Assembly (NCBI GenBank): GCA_902618335.1
Contig: CACNAI010000004.1
Location: forward strand, 1-59,186
Reading direction: 5' to 3'
From: an uncultured Prochlorococcus sp.
GTDB lineage: Bacteria > Cyanobacteriota > Cyanobacteriia > PCC-6307 > Cyanobiaceae
Length of the DNA: 59,186 nt
Shown: positions 17,559-26,223 of the stretch, in pieces
How the letters are laid out: every line of letters begins with the position of its first letter
How positions within the stretch are numbered: the stretch's first letter is position 1
Made by a program: the position numbers and the translations under genes
Notes under the pieces: model-generated
The model's database searches: none
Told to the model about the DNA's origin: nothing
Seen by the model: the letters and a program-made list of their open reading frames with translations, nothing else

Positions 17559-19415
17559 TTAATCTAGATCAAATTCTTGCTTCCAAGTTTCATCTTTTTC
17601 AACTTTTTTCTGCTTCTCTTTAAATAAAATTTGATTTTGAAGAACTAAAACATCCATTTCTGTCCTCATAAAGCAACGATAAGCATCTTGAGGCGTACAA
17701 ACAATTGGTTCTCCTCTTACATTAAATGAGGTATTAACGATCGAAGGACAACCAGTCAATTTTTTGAAAGATTTTATTAATTCATAATATCTTGGATTTG
17801 TTGACTTGGATACAGTTTGTATTCTTGCTGAATAATCAACATGGGTTACTGCTGGGATATTTGATCTTGGGAGGTTAATTTTTTCAATACCGAATAATTT
17901 TTCTTGTTTTTTTGTCATTTTTAACTGAAGTTCCTTTTTTACAGGAGCTACTAAAAGCATATATGGACTTTTCTTATTTAATTCAAATTGACTAACTAAA
18001 TCTTGTTCCAAAATTGATGGAGCAAAAGGTCTAAAACTTTCTCGATACTTTATTTTGAGATTCATAATACTTTGCATTCTTTGATTCCTTGGATCTCCAA
18101 TAATTGATCTGCCACCAAGTGCTCTTGGTCCAAATTCCATTGGACCATTAAACCAACCTACAACTTTACCTTCAGCAAGAATATGCGCAAGTTTATCAAA
18201 GAGTTCATCATCTTCGAGAAATTCATAAGAAGCATCAATTTTTCTTAAATAATCTATTATTTCTTCATTACTAAAATTGCATCCTAAATAACTCCCTTTC
18301 ATTGCATCATTTATATTAGCTTTGCGATTTTTTCCAAGATATTGATGCCATCCAATTAATGCAGCTCCTAAAGCAGAACCTGCATCACCACTTGCTGGTT
18401 GAATCCATAAATCATTCAGCCATTTTTCTTTTATTAGTTTTCCATTCGCAACGCAATTTAAGGCCACCCCGCCTGATAAGCATATATTTTTAATCCCAGT
18501 TTCTATTGTTAATGATTTGGCAATTTTTAGAACTATTTCTTCAGTTATTTTTTGAATAGAAGCAGCGAGGTCCATATGAAATTGTGTTATTTCTGATTCA
18601 CTAGTTCTTGGCCCTCTGCCAAAAAGATTATGAAACTTATGAGATGTCATTCTAAAGCCGCGATGATATTTAAAAAAGGTCATATCTAGCCTAAAAGTTC
18701 CATCATCTTTTATATCAATAAGATTATTTTTTATTAAATCAAGGTATATTGGTTTTCCATATGGAGCTAAACCCATTAATTTGTATTCGCCAGAATTTAC
18801 TTTGAATCCGCAATAGTATGTAAATGCTGAATAGAGTAATCCAAGTGAATGTGGGAAACTAATTTCCCATATTGGATTGATTTTATTATTTTTACCAATC
18901 CATGCAGAAGTGGTCGCCCATTCGCCAACTCCATCCATGCATAGTATTAAGGCTTCATCAAAAGGACTAGGATAAAAAGCTGAAGCAGCATGTGCTTGAT
19001 GATGCTCTGAAAAAAGAAATACTGGTAATTTAATACTTTCTTGATTTGTGATATCTTTTTGTAATTTTTTAAATTGTTTTTTTAATTCAGATTTTAAAAA
19101 TAATTTTTCTTTTACCCATACTTGCATAGCTGCAATAAATGATCTTAAGCCCCTTGGGGCAACACCTAAATATGTCTCTAACAGTCTTTCAAAAGTTAAA
19201 AGAGGCTTTTCATAATAAACTATACATTCAATATCTTCAAGATCTATTTTATTCGATTCAAGGCAATATCTTATTGAGTTATAAGGGAAACTAGAGTCAT
19301 GTTTTTTTCTGGTAAATCTCTCTTCTTGAACTGCTGTAATAATTTCTCCATTTCTTATGAGTGCAGCAGCACTATCATGATAAAAACAAGATATTCCTAA
19401 AATAAAGCTTTTCAA
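17559..19415 (-). CDS. NodU/CmcH/SxtI-type O-carbamoyltransferase, copy 1
   Basis: Such enzymes transfer a carbamoyl group from carbamoyl phosphate, via carbamoyl-AMP, to a hydroxyl group of a sugar or secondary metabolite. The 618-residue protein has the N-terminal [16 protein letters not shown], the metal-binding histidines in [23 protein letters not shown], and a C-terminal domain with RESFRPFAPSIL and NTSFNVRGEPIVCTPQDA. All expected parts are present. The start is a TTG at 19415. It heads a three-gene module with SxtJ- and SxtK-like genes. Carbamoylation of the surface polysaccharide is the likely role here. Confidence 0.92.
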   Translation of the reverse strand: MKSFILGISCFYHDSAAALIRNGEIITAVQEERFTRKKHDSSFPYNSIRYCLESNKIDLEDIECIVYYEKPLLTFERLLETYLGVAPRGLRSFIAAMQVWVKEKLFLKSELKKQFKKLQKDITNQESIKLPVFLFSEHHQAHAASAFYPSPFDEALILCMDGVGEWATTSAWIGKNNKINPIWEISFPHSLGLLYSAFTYYCGFKVNSGEYKLMGLAPYGKPIYLDLIKNNLIDIKDDGTFRLDMTFFKYHRGFRMTSHKFHNLFGRGPRTSESEITQFHMDLAASIQKITEEIVLKIAKSLTIETGIKNICLSGGVALNCVANGKLIKEKWLNDLWIQPASGDAGSALGAALIGWHQYLGKNRKANINDAMKGSYLGCNFSNEEIIDYLRKIDASYEFLEDDELFDKLAHILAEGKVVGWFNGPMEFGPRALGGRSIIGDPRNQRMQSIMNLKIKYRESFRPFAPSILEQDLVSQFELNKKSPYMLLVAPVKKELQLKMTKKQEKLFGIEKINLPRSNIPAVTHVDYSARIQTVSKSTNPRYYELIKSFKKLTGCPSIVNTSFNVRGEPIVCTPQDAYRCFMRTEMDVLVLQNQILFKEKQKKVEKDETWKQEFDLD

Positions 19416-19454
19416 TTAATTTTTAATGGCAAAATTATTCAACAAAATTATAAC

Positions 19455-20018
19455 TTAATAAAAAGGATAAATTTTTTTTTGATTTGATACAAATATATCA
19501 CCAGTTGCAATTAATCCTTCGTACAAGGATCCAAATTTAGATAGGTTTTCTTTATTTAATTTTTTTTTAAATTCTTCAAATTGGTTTTTGAATAATTCTG
19601 AGTTGGGGGTTAATTTTTTTTTATTTAAAGCTGGTATTACGTATTTATCAAATATTGGTCTTGCATCCATATCATGTTGTATTAATGCATTTGCAAGAAT
19701 TATATCCCATTGTTTCAAGTTTGGATCAATAGCACCTGCTACTCCTGTAAAAATTGCCAAATCTATAGGCATTGAGTTTAATTCCGTTGTTAGTAATCTT
19801 GTTGTGGCTCTTGCTTCACTGACCTTTCCCCAGCCACTCCATGCAGTTGTAATTAAAATCTCTTGTGAGTTATCAAGAGTAAATTTTCCTGAGAATAATT
19901 CAAGATCCCCAAATTTTGAAGACTTAATAGATTTTAAATTTTGTAGCATTATTCCTACTTCCTCAGGCATTGCTGAAAGAATACCAATGTGAGAATAATT
20001 ATTTTTAACTCTTGCCAA
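19455..20018 (-). pseudogene. mtnN: MTA/SAH nucleosidase, C-terminally truncated
   Basis: The N-terminal three quarters match 5'-methylthioadenosine/S-adenosylhomocysteine nucleosidase: IGILSAMPEEV with the catalytic-region Glu, IFTGVAGAIDP, and ATGDIFVSNQKKI. The frame then ends after IYPFY at 187 residues. The conserved MEGAA purine/ribose motif and the catalytic Asp of the SDxxx motif, normally in the last 50-60 residues, are missing. No other frame restores them, and the carbamoyltransferase start is only 39 bases away. The break therefore looks like a recombination scar rather than a homopolymer error. A TTG at 20018 is the only good start. Confidence 0.75.
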
Positions 20019-20045
20019 TATAATAAATAGAAATTATTAAAATTT

Positions 20046-20564
20046 ATGTCATCAGAAAGATTGCGGAATTCTATTAAGGATTATCCAGACTTTCCAAAAG
20101 AAAATATTATTTTTAAAGATATAAGTCCAATTCTCGCTGATCCAGAGTTGTTTTCTGATCTAATAAAAAAAATATCAACATATCCTTTCGCAAATGATAC
20201 GGAGGCATTTATAGCAATTGATGCTAGAGGATTTATTTTTGGTAGTGCAATAGCAATATGCCTTAAAAAACCACTTATTTTGGCAAGAAAACAAAATAAG
20301 TTGCCAGGAAAACTTATTGAAAAAAGTTATGGTTTGGAATATGGTACCGATAAATTATCTATACAGGAAGCTGCAATAATGCCATTTAATAAGTTTGTTA
20401 TAGTTGATGATATTCTGGCTACGGGAGGAACAGCAAAATGTGTTATTGATATGCTTAAAATTAAAAAAAAGGAAATATTAGCTTTATCTGTAGTGATTGA
20501 ACTAACAGAATTAGGAGGTTCAAGAAATCTTGGTGTTCCAGTATATTCAGAACTTAAATACTGA
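20046..20564 (+). CDS. apt: Adenine phosphoribosyltransferase
   Basis: Apt salvages adenine to AMP using PRPP. The 172-residue protein has the family's usual length and shows the N-terminal IKDYPDFPKENIIFKDI, AIDARGFIFG, RKQNKLPG, and the PRPP-binding loop VIVDDILATGGTAK. It is divergent from the truncated mtnN gene with 27 bases between the starts. The pairing makes sense because MTA/SAH nucleosidase releases adenine. Apt itself appears intact, so it remains useful even if mtnN is dead. Confidence 0.95.
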   Translation: MSSERLRNSIKDYPDFPKENIIFKDISPILADPELFSDLIKKISTYPFANDTEAFIAIDARGFIFGSAIAICLKKPLILARKQNKLPGKLIEKSYGLEYGTDKLSIQEAAIMPFNKFVIVDDILATGGTAKCVIDMLKIKKKEILALSVVIELTELGGSRNLGVPVYSELKY

Positions 20565-20614
20565 AAAATGTTTTAAAACTATTATATAAAGAAAGTATTT
20601 ACATAAACCGCTCA

Positions 20615-20687
20615 TGGAGCCATGCGGATTTGAACCGCAGACCCCCTGCATGCCATGCAGGTGCTCTACCAGCTGAGCTATGGCCCC
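20615..20687 (-). tRNA. tRNA-Ala (anticodon GGC)
   Basis: The minus strand reads GGGGCCATAGCTCAGCTGGT at its 5' end, with a D-loop, an anticodon stem CCTGC/GCAGG around the loop ATGGCAT (anticodon GGC), a T-loop GGTTCAAATCC, and an acceptor stem closing with TGGCTCC plus discriminator A. The acceptor stem contains the G3-U70 pair that marks tRNA-Ala. CCA is not encoded. It lies between apt and the main polysaccharide gene block. Confidence 0.97.
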
Positions 20688-20949
20688 AAAAGTTTAAAAA
20701 AACAGTAACAGCAATAAATCCTAAGAATTTTTTTGCCTAAATGTCCTAACTCTTATAGTACTTTATATAGTTTGATTAATCAATTTTTAAAGTTTTAAAT
20801 GCAATAAAATATTTTTATGTTCTTGTCTTTTCTACTATTAAAGAAATAATTCATTATTTTTTAAATTTTAGAAATTTATTTGAAAAAAATTTTTTAATTT
20901 GAGAAAAAAGTTGTAAAGGAATAATTTGTAAAAAATAAAAATTTATATT

Positions 20950-21891
20950 TTATTTTCTTTTTAGAACAGGTTTATTCAAAAGTGTTTTTGTTTCTATTTT
21001 TAACCATAATAAATATATAGATAAAACATTAAGAGCAGAAGAAAATAATACTAACAAAATCAAGGTAGTAAATCCAGGCAGTATCAGAGATGGTAAAAAT
21101 ATTTTAAAAAGAATAATAGATATAGATAGTAATAAAAAACCTAAAAGAACTATTATTAATAAAGTTTGTATACCATTTTTGTTTATAAAGGAAGATCTTA
21201 GAAAAATAGAAAATGCTTCTTTTACATATTTAAAAAAGTTAAATCCAGAAATACCAAATAATCGTTCTTTTTCTATAAAATTAATCGAATAGGGTTTATA
21301 TAAAATATTTGGGAAAAATATTCTTATTTGGAAAGGAAAAAATGTTGCATTTGATTTTTTTCTAAGAAAATTAATATCACTTGTGGAGAAACATCCCATT
21401 CCAAAGAATCCTTTATAAGTATTTTTCTGAAATAAATTTAATAATTTGTAGAATATTTTTTTAAAAAAAAGATTAAAACTATGAGTTAGAAATCTAGATT
21501 CTTGGCTTTTACGACAAAATAATGTTGAACGATTAGACGAAACAGATTTCGTAATTCCTTTTACGATTGTTTCAATAGGAACTTGCATATCTGCGGGGAT
21601 TAATACAATGAAATCTCCCGTAGAAGAGTAGACTAAATAAGATGTTGCGTATGAAAATCCATAGTTATGTGCAAAAGGTATGACTGATAAATTCTTAGTT
21701 GGAAATTTAATTTCAGAAAGTTTTGACAAACTATTATCACTACTGCAATTATCAGAAAAAAGTATTGACCATTTTATATCTTTTTTAATTTTGTTATTAA
21801 CTTTTTTAATTATTGAGTCTAAATAATCCTGAAGTAGATTCAAATTTTGCTCTTCATTAAAAACCGGTATCAAAAATTGAATTGATTTCAT
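20950..21891 (-). CDS. GT2 glycosyltransferase with C-terminal membrane segments
   Basis: The 313-residue protein is a GT-A-fold family 2 glycosyltransferase of the dolichol-phosphate-mannose-synthase/GtrB type. It shows IPVFNEEQNL at the N terminus, FSDNCSSDNS, and IPADMQVP at the place of the DxD-type metal site. Two hydrophobic segments near residues 235-260 and 270-295 should anchor it to the membrane. It overlaps the upstream SDR gene in an ATGA, so it is the last gene of the CDP-dideoxyhexose operon, which suggests it either transfers that sugar or loads it on a polyprenyl phosphate. Confidence 0.75.
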   Translation of the reverse strand: MKSIQFLIPVFNEEQNLNLLQDYLDSIIKKVNNKIKKDIKWSILFSDNCSSDNSLSKLSEIKFPTKNLSVIPFAHNYGFSYATSYLVYSSTGDFIVLIPADMQVPIETIVKGITKSVSSNRSTLFCRKSQESRFLTHSFNLFFKKIFYKLLNLFQKNTYKGFFGMGCFSTSDINFLRKKSNATFFPFQIRIFFPNILYKPYSINFIEKERLFGISGFNFFKYVKEAFSIFLRSSFINKNGIQTLLIIVLLGFLLLSISIILFKIFLPSLILPGFTTLILLVLFSSALNVLSIYLLWLKIETKTLLNKPVLKRK

Positions 21892-22757
21892 TTCTTTAAT
21901 AATGATATAAATTTTTGATTTAATTCAGGAGTGATTATACTTGGTTCTCCTTTTCTAGATTTCTTGTCACATTTTACATAATCTTCAAATTTAAGATTAT
22001 TTTTCTTAAAAATAAGTCTTGCAAATTCAATAACTGAAAGTAACTTGCCCCCGCCAAGATTTTCTAGTAAAAAGTAGTTTTCTTTAGGTTTTTGTTTTAG
22101 TAAATTTATAATTGAATCAACTAAAACTTCAACCGGAGTAAAGTATTTTTTTTGTTCCCCTTTTGTTATAGATATAATGGTTTTAGAACTAATAGATTTC
22201 ATTAAAGTTGGATATAATCTGTTTTCACTTTCATGAGGCCCGTAAATATTAAATGCGCGAATTATCCTAATCTCTGAATTGAAATAATTTGAAAGAGGAT
22301 AAAGTAATGCTGTTAAGGCAGCTTTTGTTGCTGAGTATTGATCTTTAGGCATTAAAGCATCATAAACACTTAATTTGTCTTTTTTAATATTAGCCATTTG
22401 ACCATATTCAAAACAGGAACCTATATAAATTATTCGTTTAAAACCATTATTAAGACAATTAAGAATTAATCTATAGGAATTATTTACGTTAGCATTAAAA
22501 ATATCAATTAAATCATTTTTCTCATCAGGGTTTACTCCGCTGGAGGCTAAATGAATAAGAGTATCACAAGATTTTAAAACATTTTCTGGAACATTCATAT
22601 TCTCTGAAAAAATCCATTTAATTTTTTCATGTTTGAATAATTTAGAGGAATTATTTGAAGTAGTTATTGCAAAAATTTGGCTACTTTGGATACAAAGTTT
22701 TGGTAGTAAATTAGATCCTATAAATCCTGAAGAACCGCTGATTAAAATATTCCCCAA
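21888..22757 (-). CDS. NAD-dependent sugar epimerase/reductase (extended SDR)
   Basis: This 289-residue extended SDR has the Rossmann motif ISGSSGFIGSNLL, the DTLIHLAS segment, and the catalytic YSATK. It lies directly downstream of the CDP-glucose dehydratase and RfbH-like genes, so it is a good candidate for the final 4-keto reduction to a CDP-3,6-dideoxyhexose (abequose/paratose synthase-like role). That function is inferred from context; SDR sequence alone does not fix the substrate. The start is a TTG at 22757, directly before the GNILISG strand, as no ATG is available. Confidence 0.7.
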   Translation of the reverse strand: MGNILISGSSGFIGSNLLPKLCIQSSQIFAITTSNNSSKLFKHEKIKWIFSENMNVPENVLKSCDTLIHLASSGVNPDEKNDLIDIFNANVNNSYRLILNCLNNGFKRIIYIGSCFEYGQMANIKKDKLSVYDALMPKDQYSATKAALTALLYPLSNYFNSEIRIIRAFNIYGPHESENRLYPTLMKSISSKTIISITKGEQKKYFTPVEVLVDSIINLLKQKPKENYFLLENLGGGKLLSVIEFARLIFKKNNLKFEDYVKCDKKSRKGEPSIITPELNQKFISLLKK

Positions 22758-22811
22758 TTTTTTTTCTATTAATATTCCATTATATCTCTAATTCACTAAA
22801 TAATTAACATA

Positions 22812-24014
22812 TTAATTTGATTGCGCATTTATAAATTCCTCTATAGTGGAATGTAATCTATCAAACATTTCATCTGTCATTCCATGATGCACTGGAAGCA
22901 ATACGCCTTTTTCCATAATGGCATCTGCATTCGGATAACCATCAATGCTAACTTTTTTGGCAATATTTTTGCACATTGGTTGTCTTAAAATATTACCAGT
23001 AAAAACTACCCTTGTTTGTATGTTTCTTTCTTCAAGAAAAATTTGAAAGTCTCTACGTTTAAAGTTTGCTTTATCTTTAATTAGAATTGGAAAAGCTAAC
23101 CAAGCAGTATTTGAATCTTTTAATTCAATTGGATTTGAAAAAATATCTGGATATTTATTAAAAAAATTACATTGTCTAGAGAAGTTTTTCTGTCTTTGTG
23201 ATATATTTTGCTTTAATTTCTTCAATTGCGTTAGGCCAAACGCTGCTCCTATTTCACTCCCTTCAAGATTATATCCAACTTTTTCAAAGACAAATTTTGC
23301 ATCATAATCAATACCATCTAAAGTCACATTAAATCTATTTTCAATAGACTCACTTTTTTCATCAAACAAAGAGGAACTTCTTCCCCAAGAACGTAATAAT
23401 TTTGAATTTTTTAAAACTTTTTCATCATTAAAAGCAAGTGCTCCGCCATTACCTGCGCAATTTATTATGTGTGATCCATAAAAGCTTGTAATTGAAACAT
23501 CAGTATAATATCCGCTTGATTTACCAGAATCGAGTGTCGCCCCAAGAGTGTCAGCAGAGTCCTCTATAAGAATTAAATTGTGCTTATTAGCTATTTCTTT
23601 AAGTACTTTCCAATCGCATAAATTACCTAACAAATTTGGAGCAAGAATAGCAACTGTTTTATCTGTTATAAGTTCTTCAACTTTTTTAGTATCTATACAA
23701 TAAGATAAAGGCTCTACATCAACAAAAACAGGAATTAAATCATTTTTTACTAAACATCCTACTGTACTGGAAAATGTTAGAGCCGGAGTTATAACTTCTG
23801 AACCTTTTTCTAAATTTAGCGATTCTATTGCCAGATAAAGTGCAGATGAGCCCGAGTTAACATATAAACAATATTTTTTATCAAAAAGATTAGCAATCTT
23901 ATTTTCAAACTCTCTAGAATATTTACCCATTTGAGTCGATTCAGATAGGCATCTAACCACAGCATCTATTTCTTCTTGCCCGTATACTGTTTTTGCATAA
24001 GAAATTTGTTCCAA
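22812..24014 (-). CDS. RfbH/ColD-like PLP-dependent sugar 3-dehydratase
   Basis: The 400-residue protein belongs to the DegT/DnrJ/EryC1/StrS aminotransferase fold. At the position of the PLP-binding lysine it has His182 (SFYGSHIIN). That swap marks the 3-dehydratases RfbH and ColD, which use PMP for C3 deoxygenation instead of transamination. The neighbours rfbF and rfbG point to CDP-4-keto-6-deoxyglucose as substrate. The spaced cysteine set expected for the iron-sulfur cluster of RfbH (E1) is not evident, and no E3-type reductase gene is in this window. A ColD-like mechanism with built-in nitrogen donor is therefore possible. Confidence 0.75.
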   Translation of the reverse strand: MEQISYAKTVYGQEEIDAVVRCLSESTQMGKYSREFENKIANLFDKKYCLYVNSGSSALYLAIESLNLEKGSEVITPALTFSSTVGCLVKNDLIPVFVDVEPLSYCIDTKKVEELITDKTVAILAPNLLGNLCDWKVLKEIANKHNLILIEDSADTLGATLDSGKSSGYYTDVSITSFYGSHIINCAGNGGALAFNDEKVLKNSKLLRSWGRSSSLFDEKSESIENRFNVTLDGIDYDAKFVFEKVGYNLEGSEIGAAFGLTQLKKLKQNISQRQKNFSRQCNFFNKYPDIFSNPIELKDSNTAWLAFPILIKDKANFKRRDFQIFLEERNIQTRVVFTGNILRQPMCKNIAKKVSIDGYPNADAIMEKGVLLPVHHGMTDEMFDRLHSTIEEFINAQSN

Positions 24015-24161
24015 AATAAATTCAAATAATTATATTTTATGAAATTCTAATATAACCAGAGATGATATTCAGTATGTTTTCTATTTATCTCTATTTTTAT
24101 TTTAAAAAAGATGTAATTATATTTTTTAAAAGTTTTTAATATTTATATAGATAAAGTTTTT

Positions 24162-25244
24162 TTAAAGGCTTAGAAAATTTTTTAGATCATTTTCGCAACA
24201 TTTATAAGCAGATAATCCACTATAAAATTTCTTGTACCAATCGGTTGTATGTTGGATTGTTTGTTCTATTTCCCAAATAGGTTCCCATCCTAATTCGTGA
24301 TATGCCCTGTCAAATTGAAGATGTAATAATTTAGATTCTTTATATTCACTGACTACCTCATTAATTATTAATGGTTCCCCCCAATAATTTGAAATTTTTT
24401 TTACTAAGTACTTCACCGTTTTATTACTTTCGTGATTTGGACCAAAATTATATTCTTTGCAAAAAATTTTAGGCTCAATATACATTTTTTGAGCTAACAA
24501 TAGATATCCATCTAAACATTCCAATACATGTTGCCATGGTCTTGTCGCATTAGGATTATGGAGGGACAATATTTCTTTATTGGTAAGCGCATTTATAGTA
24601 TCTGGAATAATTCTGTTCTTTGCCCAATCTCCTCCTCCAATAACATTTCCTGCTCTAGCAGTTGAAATAAATAAATTATCTGATTGATAATCATTCTTCC
24701 CACAAAAGCTTTTTCTCCAACTTTGTATTGCGATATCAGCAGACGCTTTACTCGCGCTATAAGGATCATCACCCCCCAAAGGATCATTTTCTCTATAGCC
24801 ATATATCCACTCGTTGTTTTTATAAACCTTATCTGTGGTAACCATTACAATAGAGCATTTTTTTTCTATATTTTTAAGAGCCTCTAAAAGATTAAGGCTT
24901 CCTAAAACATTTGTTTTCCATGTATATAGTGGATTTTGATAACTCTGCCTCACAAGAGATTGAGCAGCAAGATGAATCACAACATCTGGGTTCGCTTTTT
25001 TGACATAGCTACTTAAATTTTCTAAATCATTGATATCCCCAAAACATTGGTCATAGATAAATTCCTTTTCTCCAAAATTATTAGAGATCTCTACAAATAA
25101 AGATCGAGGTATTTGTGGTTCTAATGCATAACCAAAAGTTTCTGCACCAAGTTTATTTAAGAAGAGTACTAACCAGCTCCCCTTAAAACCTGTATGGCCA
25201 GTAATTAAGACACGTTTATCCTTCCAAAAACTTTTATTTATCAT
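24162..25244 (-). CDS. rfbG: CDP-glucose 4,6-dehydratase
   Basis: RfbG converts CDP-glucose to CDP-4-keto-6-deoxyglucose. The protein of about 360 residues has the family-specific opening FWKDKRVLITGHTGFKGSWL, with TGHTGFKGSWL as the NAD site, then HLAAQSLVRQSY, MVTTDKVY and the catalytic YSASK. The ATG at 25244 was chosen because it forms an ATGA overlap with the rfbF stop. It is followed 147 bases later by the RfbH-like gene. Motifs and order fit the classical rfbFGH set. Confidence 0.93.
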   Translation of the reverse strand: MINKSFWKDKRVLITGHTGFKGSWLVLFLNKLGAETFGYALEPQIPRSLFVEISNNFGEKEFIYDQCFGDINDLENLSSYVKKANPDVVIHLAAQSLVRQSYQNPLYTWKTNVLGSLNLLEALKNIEKKCSIVMVTTDKVYKNNEWIYGYRENDPLGGDDPYSASKASADIAIQSWRKSFCGKNDYQSDNLFISTARAGNVIGGGDWAKNRIIPDTINALTNKEILSLHNPNATRPWQHVLECLDGYLLLAQKMYIEPKIFCKEYNFGPNHESNKTVKYLVKKISNYWGEPLIINEVVSEYKESKLLHLQFDRAYHELGWEPIWEIEQTIQHTTDWYKKFYSGLSAYKCCENDLKNFLSL

Positions 25245-26014
25245 TCCCAAACCTTCCAGGGAGCATTACCAGATGCCCAAAGTTCTTCCAACTTTATTTT
25301 ATCTCTAAGAGTATCCATTGGTTGCCAGAAATCTTCATGTTTGAAAGCTTTTAAATCTCCTGATTTGGATAATAAAGATAGAGGTTCTTCTTCCCAAGAG
25401 GTACTATCATCCTTTATTTTATCGAGTACTGAGGGTTCTAAAACAAAAAATCCTCCATTTATCCAACTTCCATCTCCCTTTGGCTTTTCACAAATGTTAT
25501 TTACTTTTGATGAATTATCAATGTCTAAAATACCAAATCTTCCTGCTGGTTTTACAGCAGTCACTGTAGCAATAGAATTATTTTTTTTATGGTACTCTAC
25601 AAGAGATTTTATATTTACATTTGAGACTCCATCACCATAGGTCATCAAAAATGTCTCATTAGCAATAATATTTTTAATTCTTAATAAGCGCCCCCCTGTC
25701 ATAGTTTGTTGCCCAGTATCGACTAGCCTTATTTTCCAATTTTCCTCAGGGCTTTTATTTACTTTAAAACTATTATTTTGTAAATCAACTGATAAATCAC
25801 TTGAATGGCAAAAATAATTGACAAAGTATTCTTTTATTAAGTTGCCTTTATAACCGCAACAAATTATAAATTCATTAAATCCATAACTACTGAATATTTT
25901 CATTATGTGCCATATTATTGGCTTGTTTCCTATTAGGATCATTGGCTTAGGTCTTAAATGGGTCTCTTCACTAATTCTTGTACCTAATCCACCAGCTAAA
26001 ATTACTACCTTCAT
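25241..26014 (-). CDS. rfbF: Glucose-1-phosphate cytidylyltransferase
   Basis: RfbF makes CDP-glucose from CTP and glucose 1-phosphate, the first step to CDP-linked dideoxysugars. The protein of about 257 residues shows VVILAGGLGTRISEET and RPKPMI (nucleotide site), MTYGDGVSNV, INGGFFVLEP and EDFWQPMDTLRD, all typical of this subfamily. The ATG at 26014 is preferred over a TTG two codons upstream. It overlaps rfbG by four bases and begins the minus-strand operon running to 20950. Confidence 0.94.
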   Translation of the reverse strand: MKVVILAGGLGTRISEETHLRPKPMILIGNKPIIWHIMKIFSSYGFNEFIICCGYKGNLIKEYFVNYFCHSSDLSVDLQNNSFKVNKSPEENWKIRLVDTGQQTMTGGRLLRIKNIIANETFLMTYGDGVSNVNIKSLVEYHKKNNSIATVTAVKPAGRFGILDIDNSSKVNNICEKPKGDGSWINGGFFVLEPSVLDKIKDDSTSWEEEPLSLLSKSGDLKAFKHEDFWQPMDTLRDKIKLEELWASGNAPWKVWE

Positions 26015-26090
26015 TTGCAATGTACTTTTAATATTGAATTATTACTTATTTCAGCAATTTTTACCAGTTAACAAAAAATCCTCCATACAA

Positions 26091-26216
26091 ATGATTAATA
26101 TAATAAAAAAACAAAATTTTGATCTAAATTTGATTTATTACTTTAATTATGAAAAAGGTAAAGTATTGAACACTTTATTTAATGCAGAGATTTTAATCAA
26201 ATCTGAAAGAATATAA
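26091..26216 (+). CDS. Unassigned small ORF, 41 aa
   Basis: A frame from an ATG at 26091 to a TAA at 26216 encodes 41 residues with the composition of random AT-rich DNA (many I, N, K). It lies in the divergent gap between rfbF and the membrane protein at 26224, where the promoters of both should sit. I see no domain, and it may not be translated. It is listed only because nothing else explains the gap. Confidence 0.2.
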   Translation: MINIIKKQNFDLNLIYYFNYEKGKVLNTLFNAEILIKSERI

Positions 26217-26223
26217 AAAATAA

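Noticed and set aside
20565-20614. GTTTTAAAAC palindrome after apt as a terminator
   Set aside because: It is a gapless palindrome with no loop and no T run, so it would not form a terminator hairpin.
20565-20949. Attachment-site repeat of the tRNA-Ala 3' end
   Set aside because: No second copy of the tRNA 3' sequence was seen by eye and no integrase gene is in the window.
25905-26216. 103-codon plus-strand frame over the start of rfbF
   Set aside because: Most of it is antisense to rfbF. Only the last 41 codons lie in the gap, and these are listed separately at low confidence.
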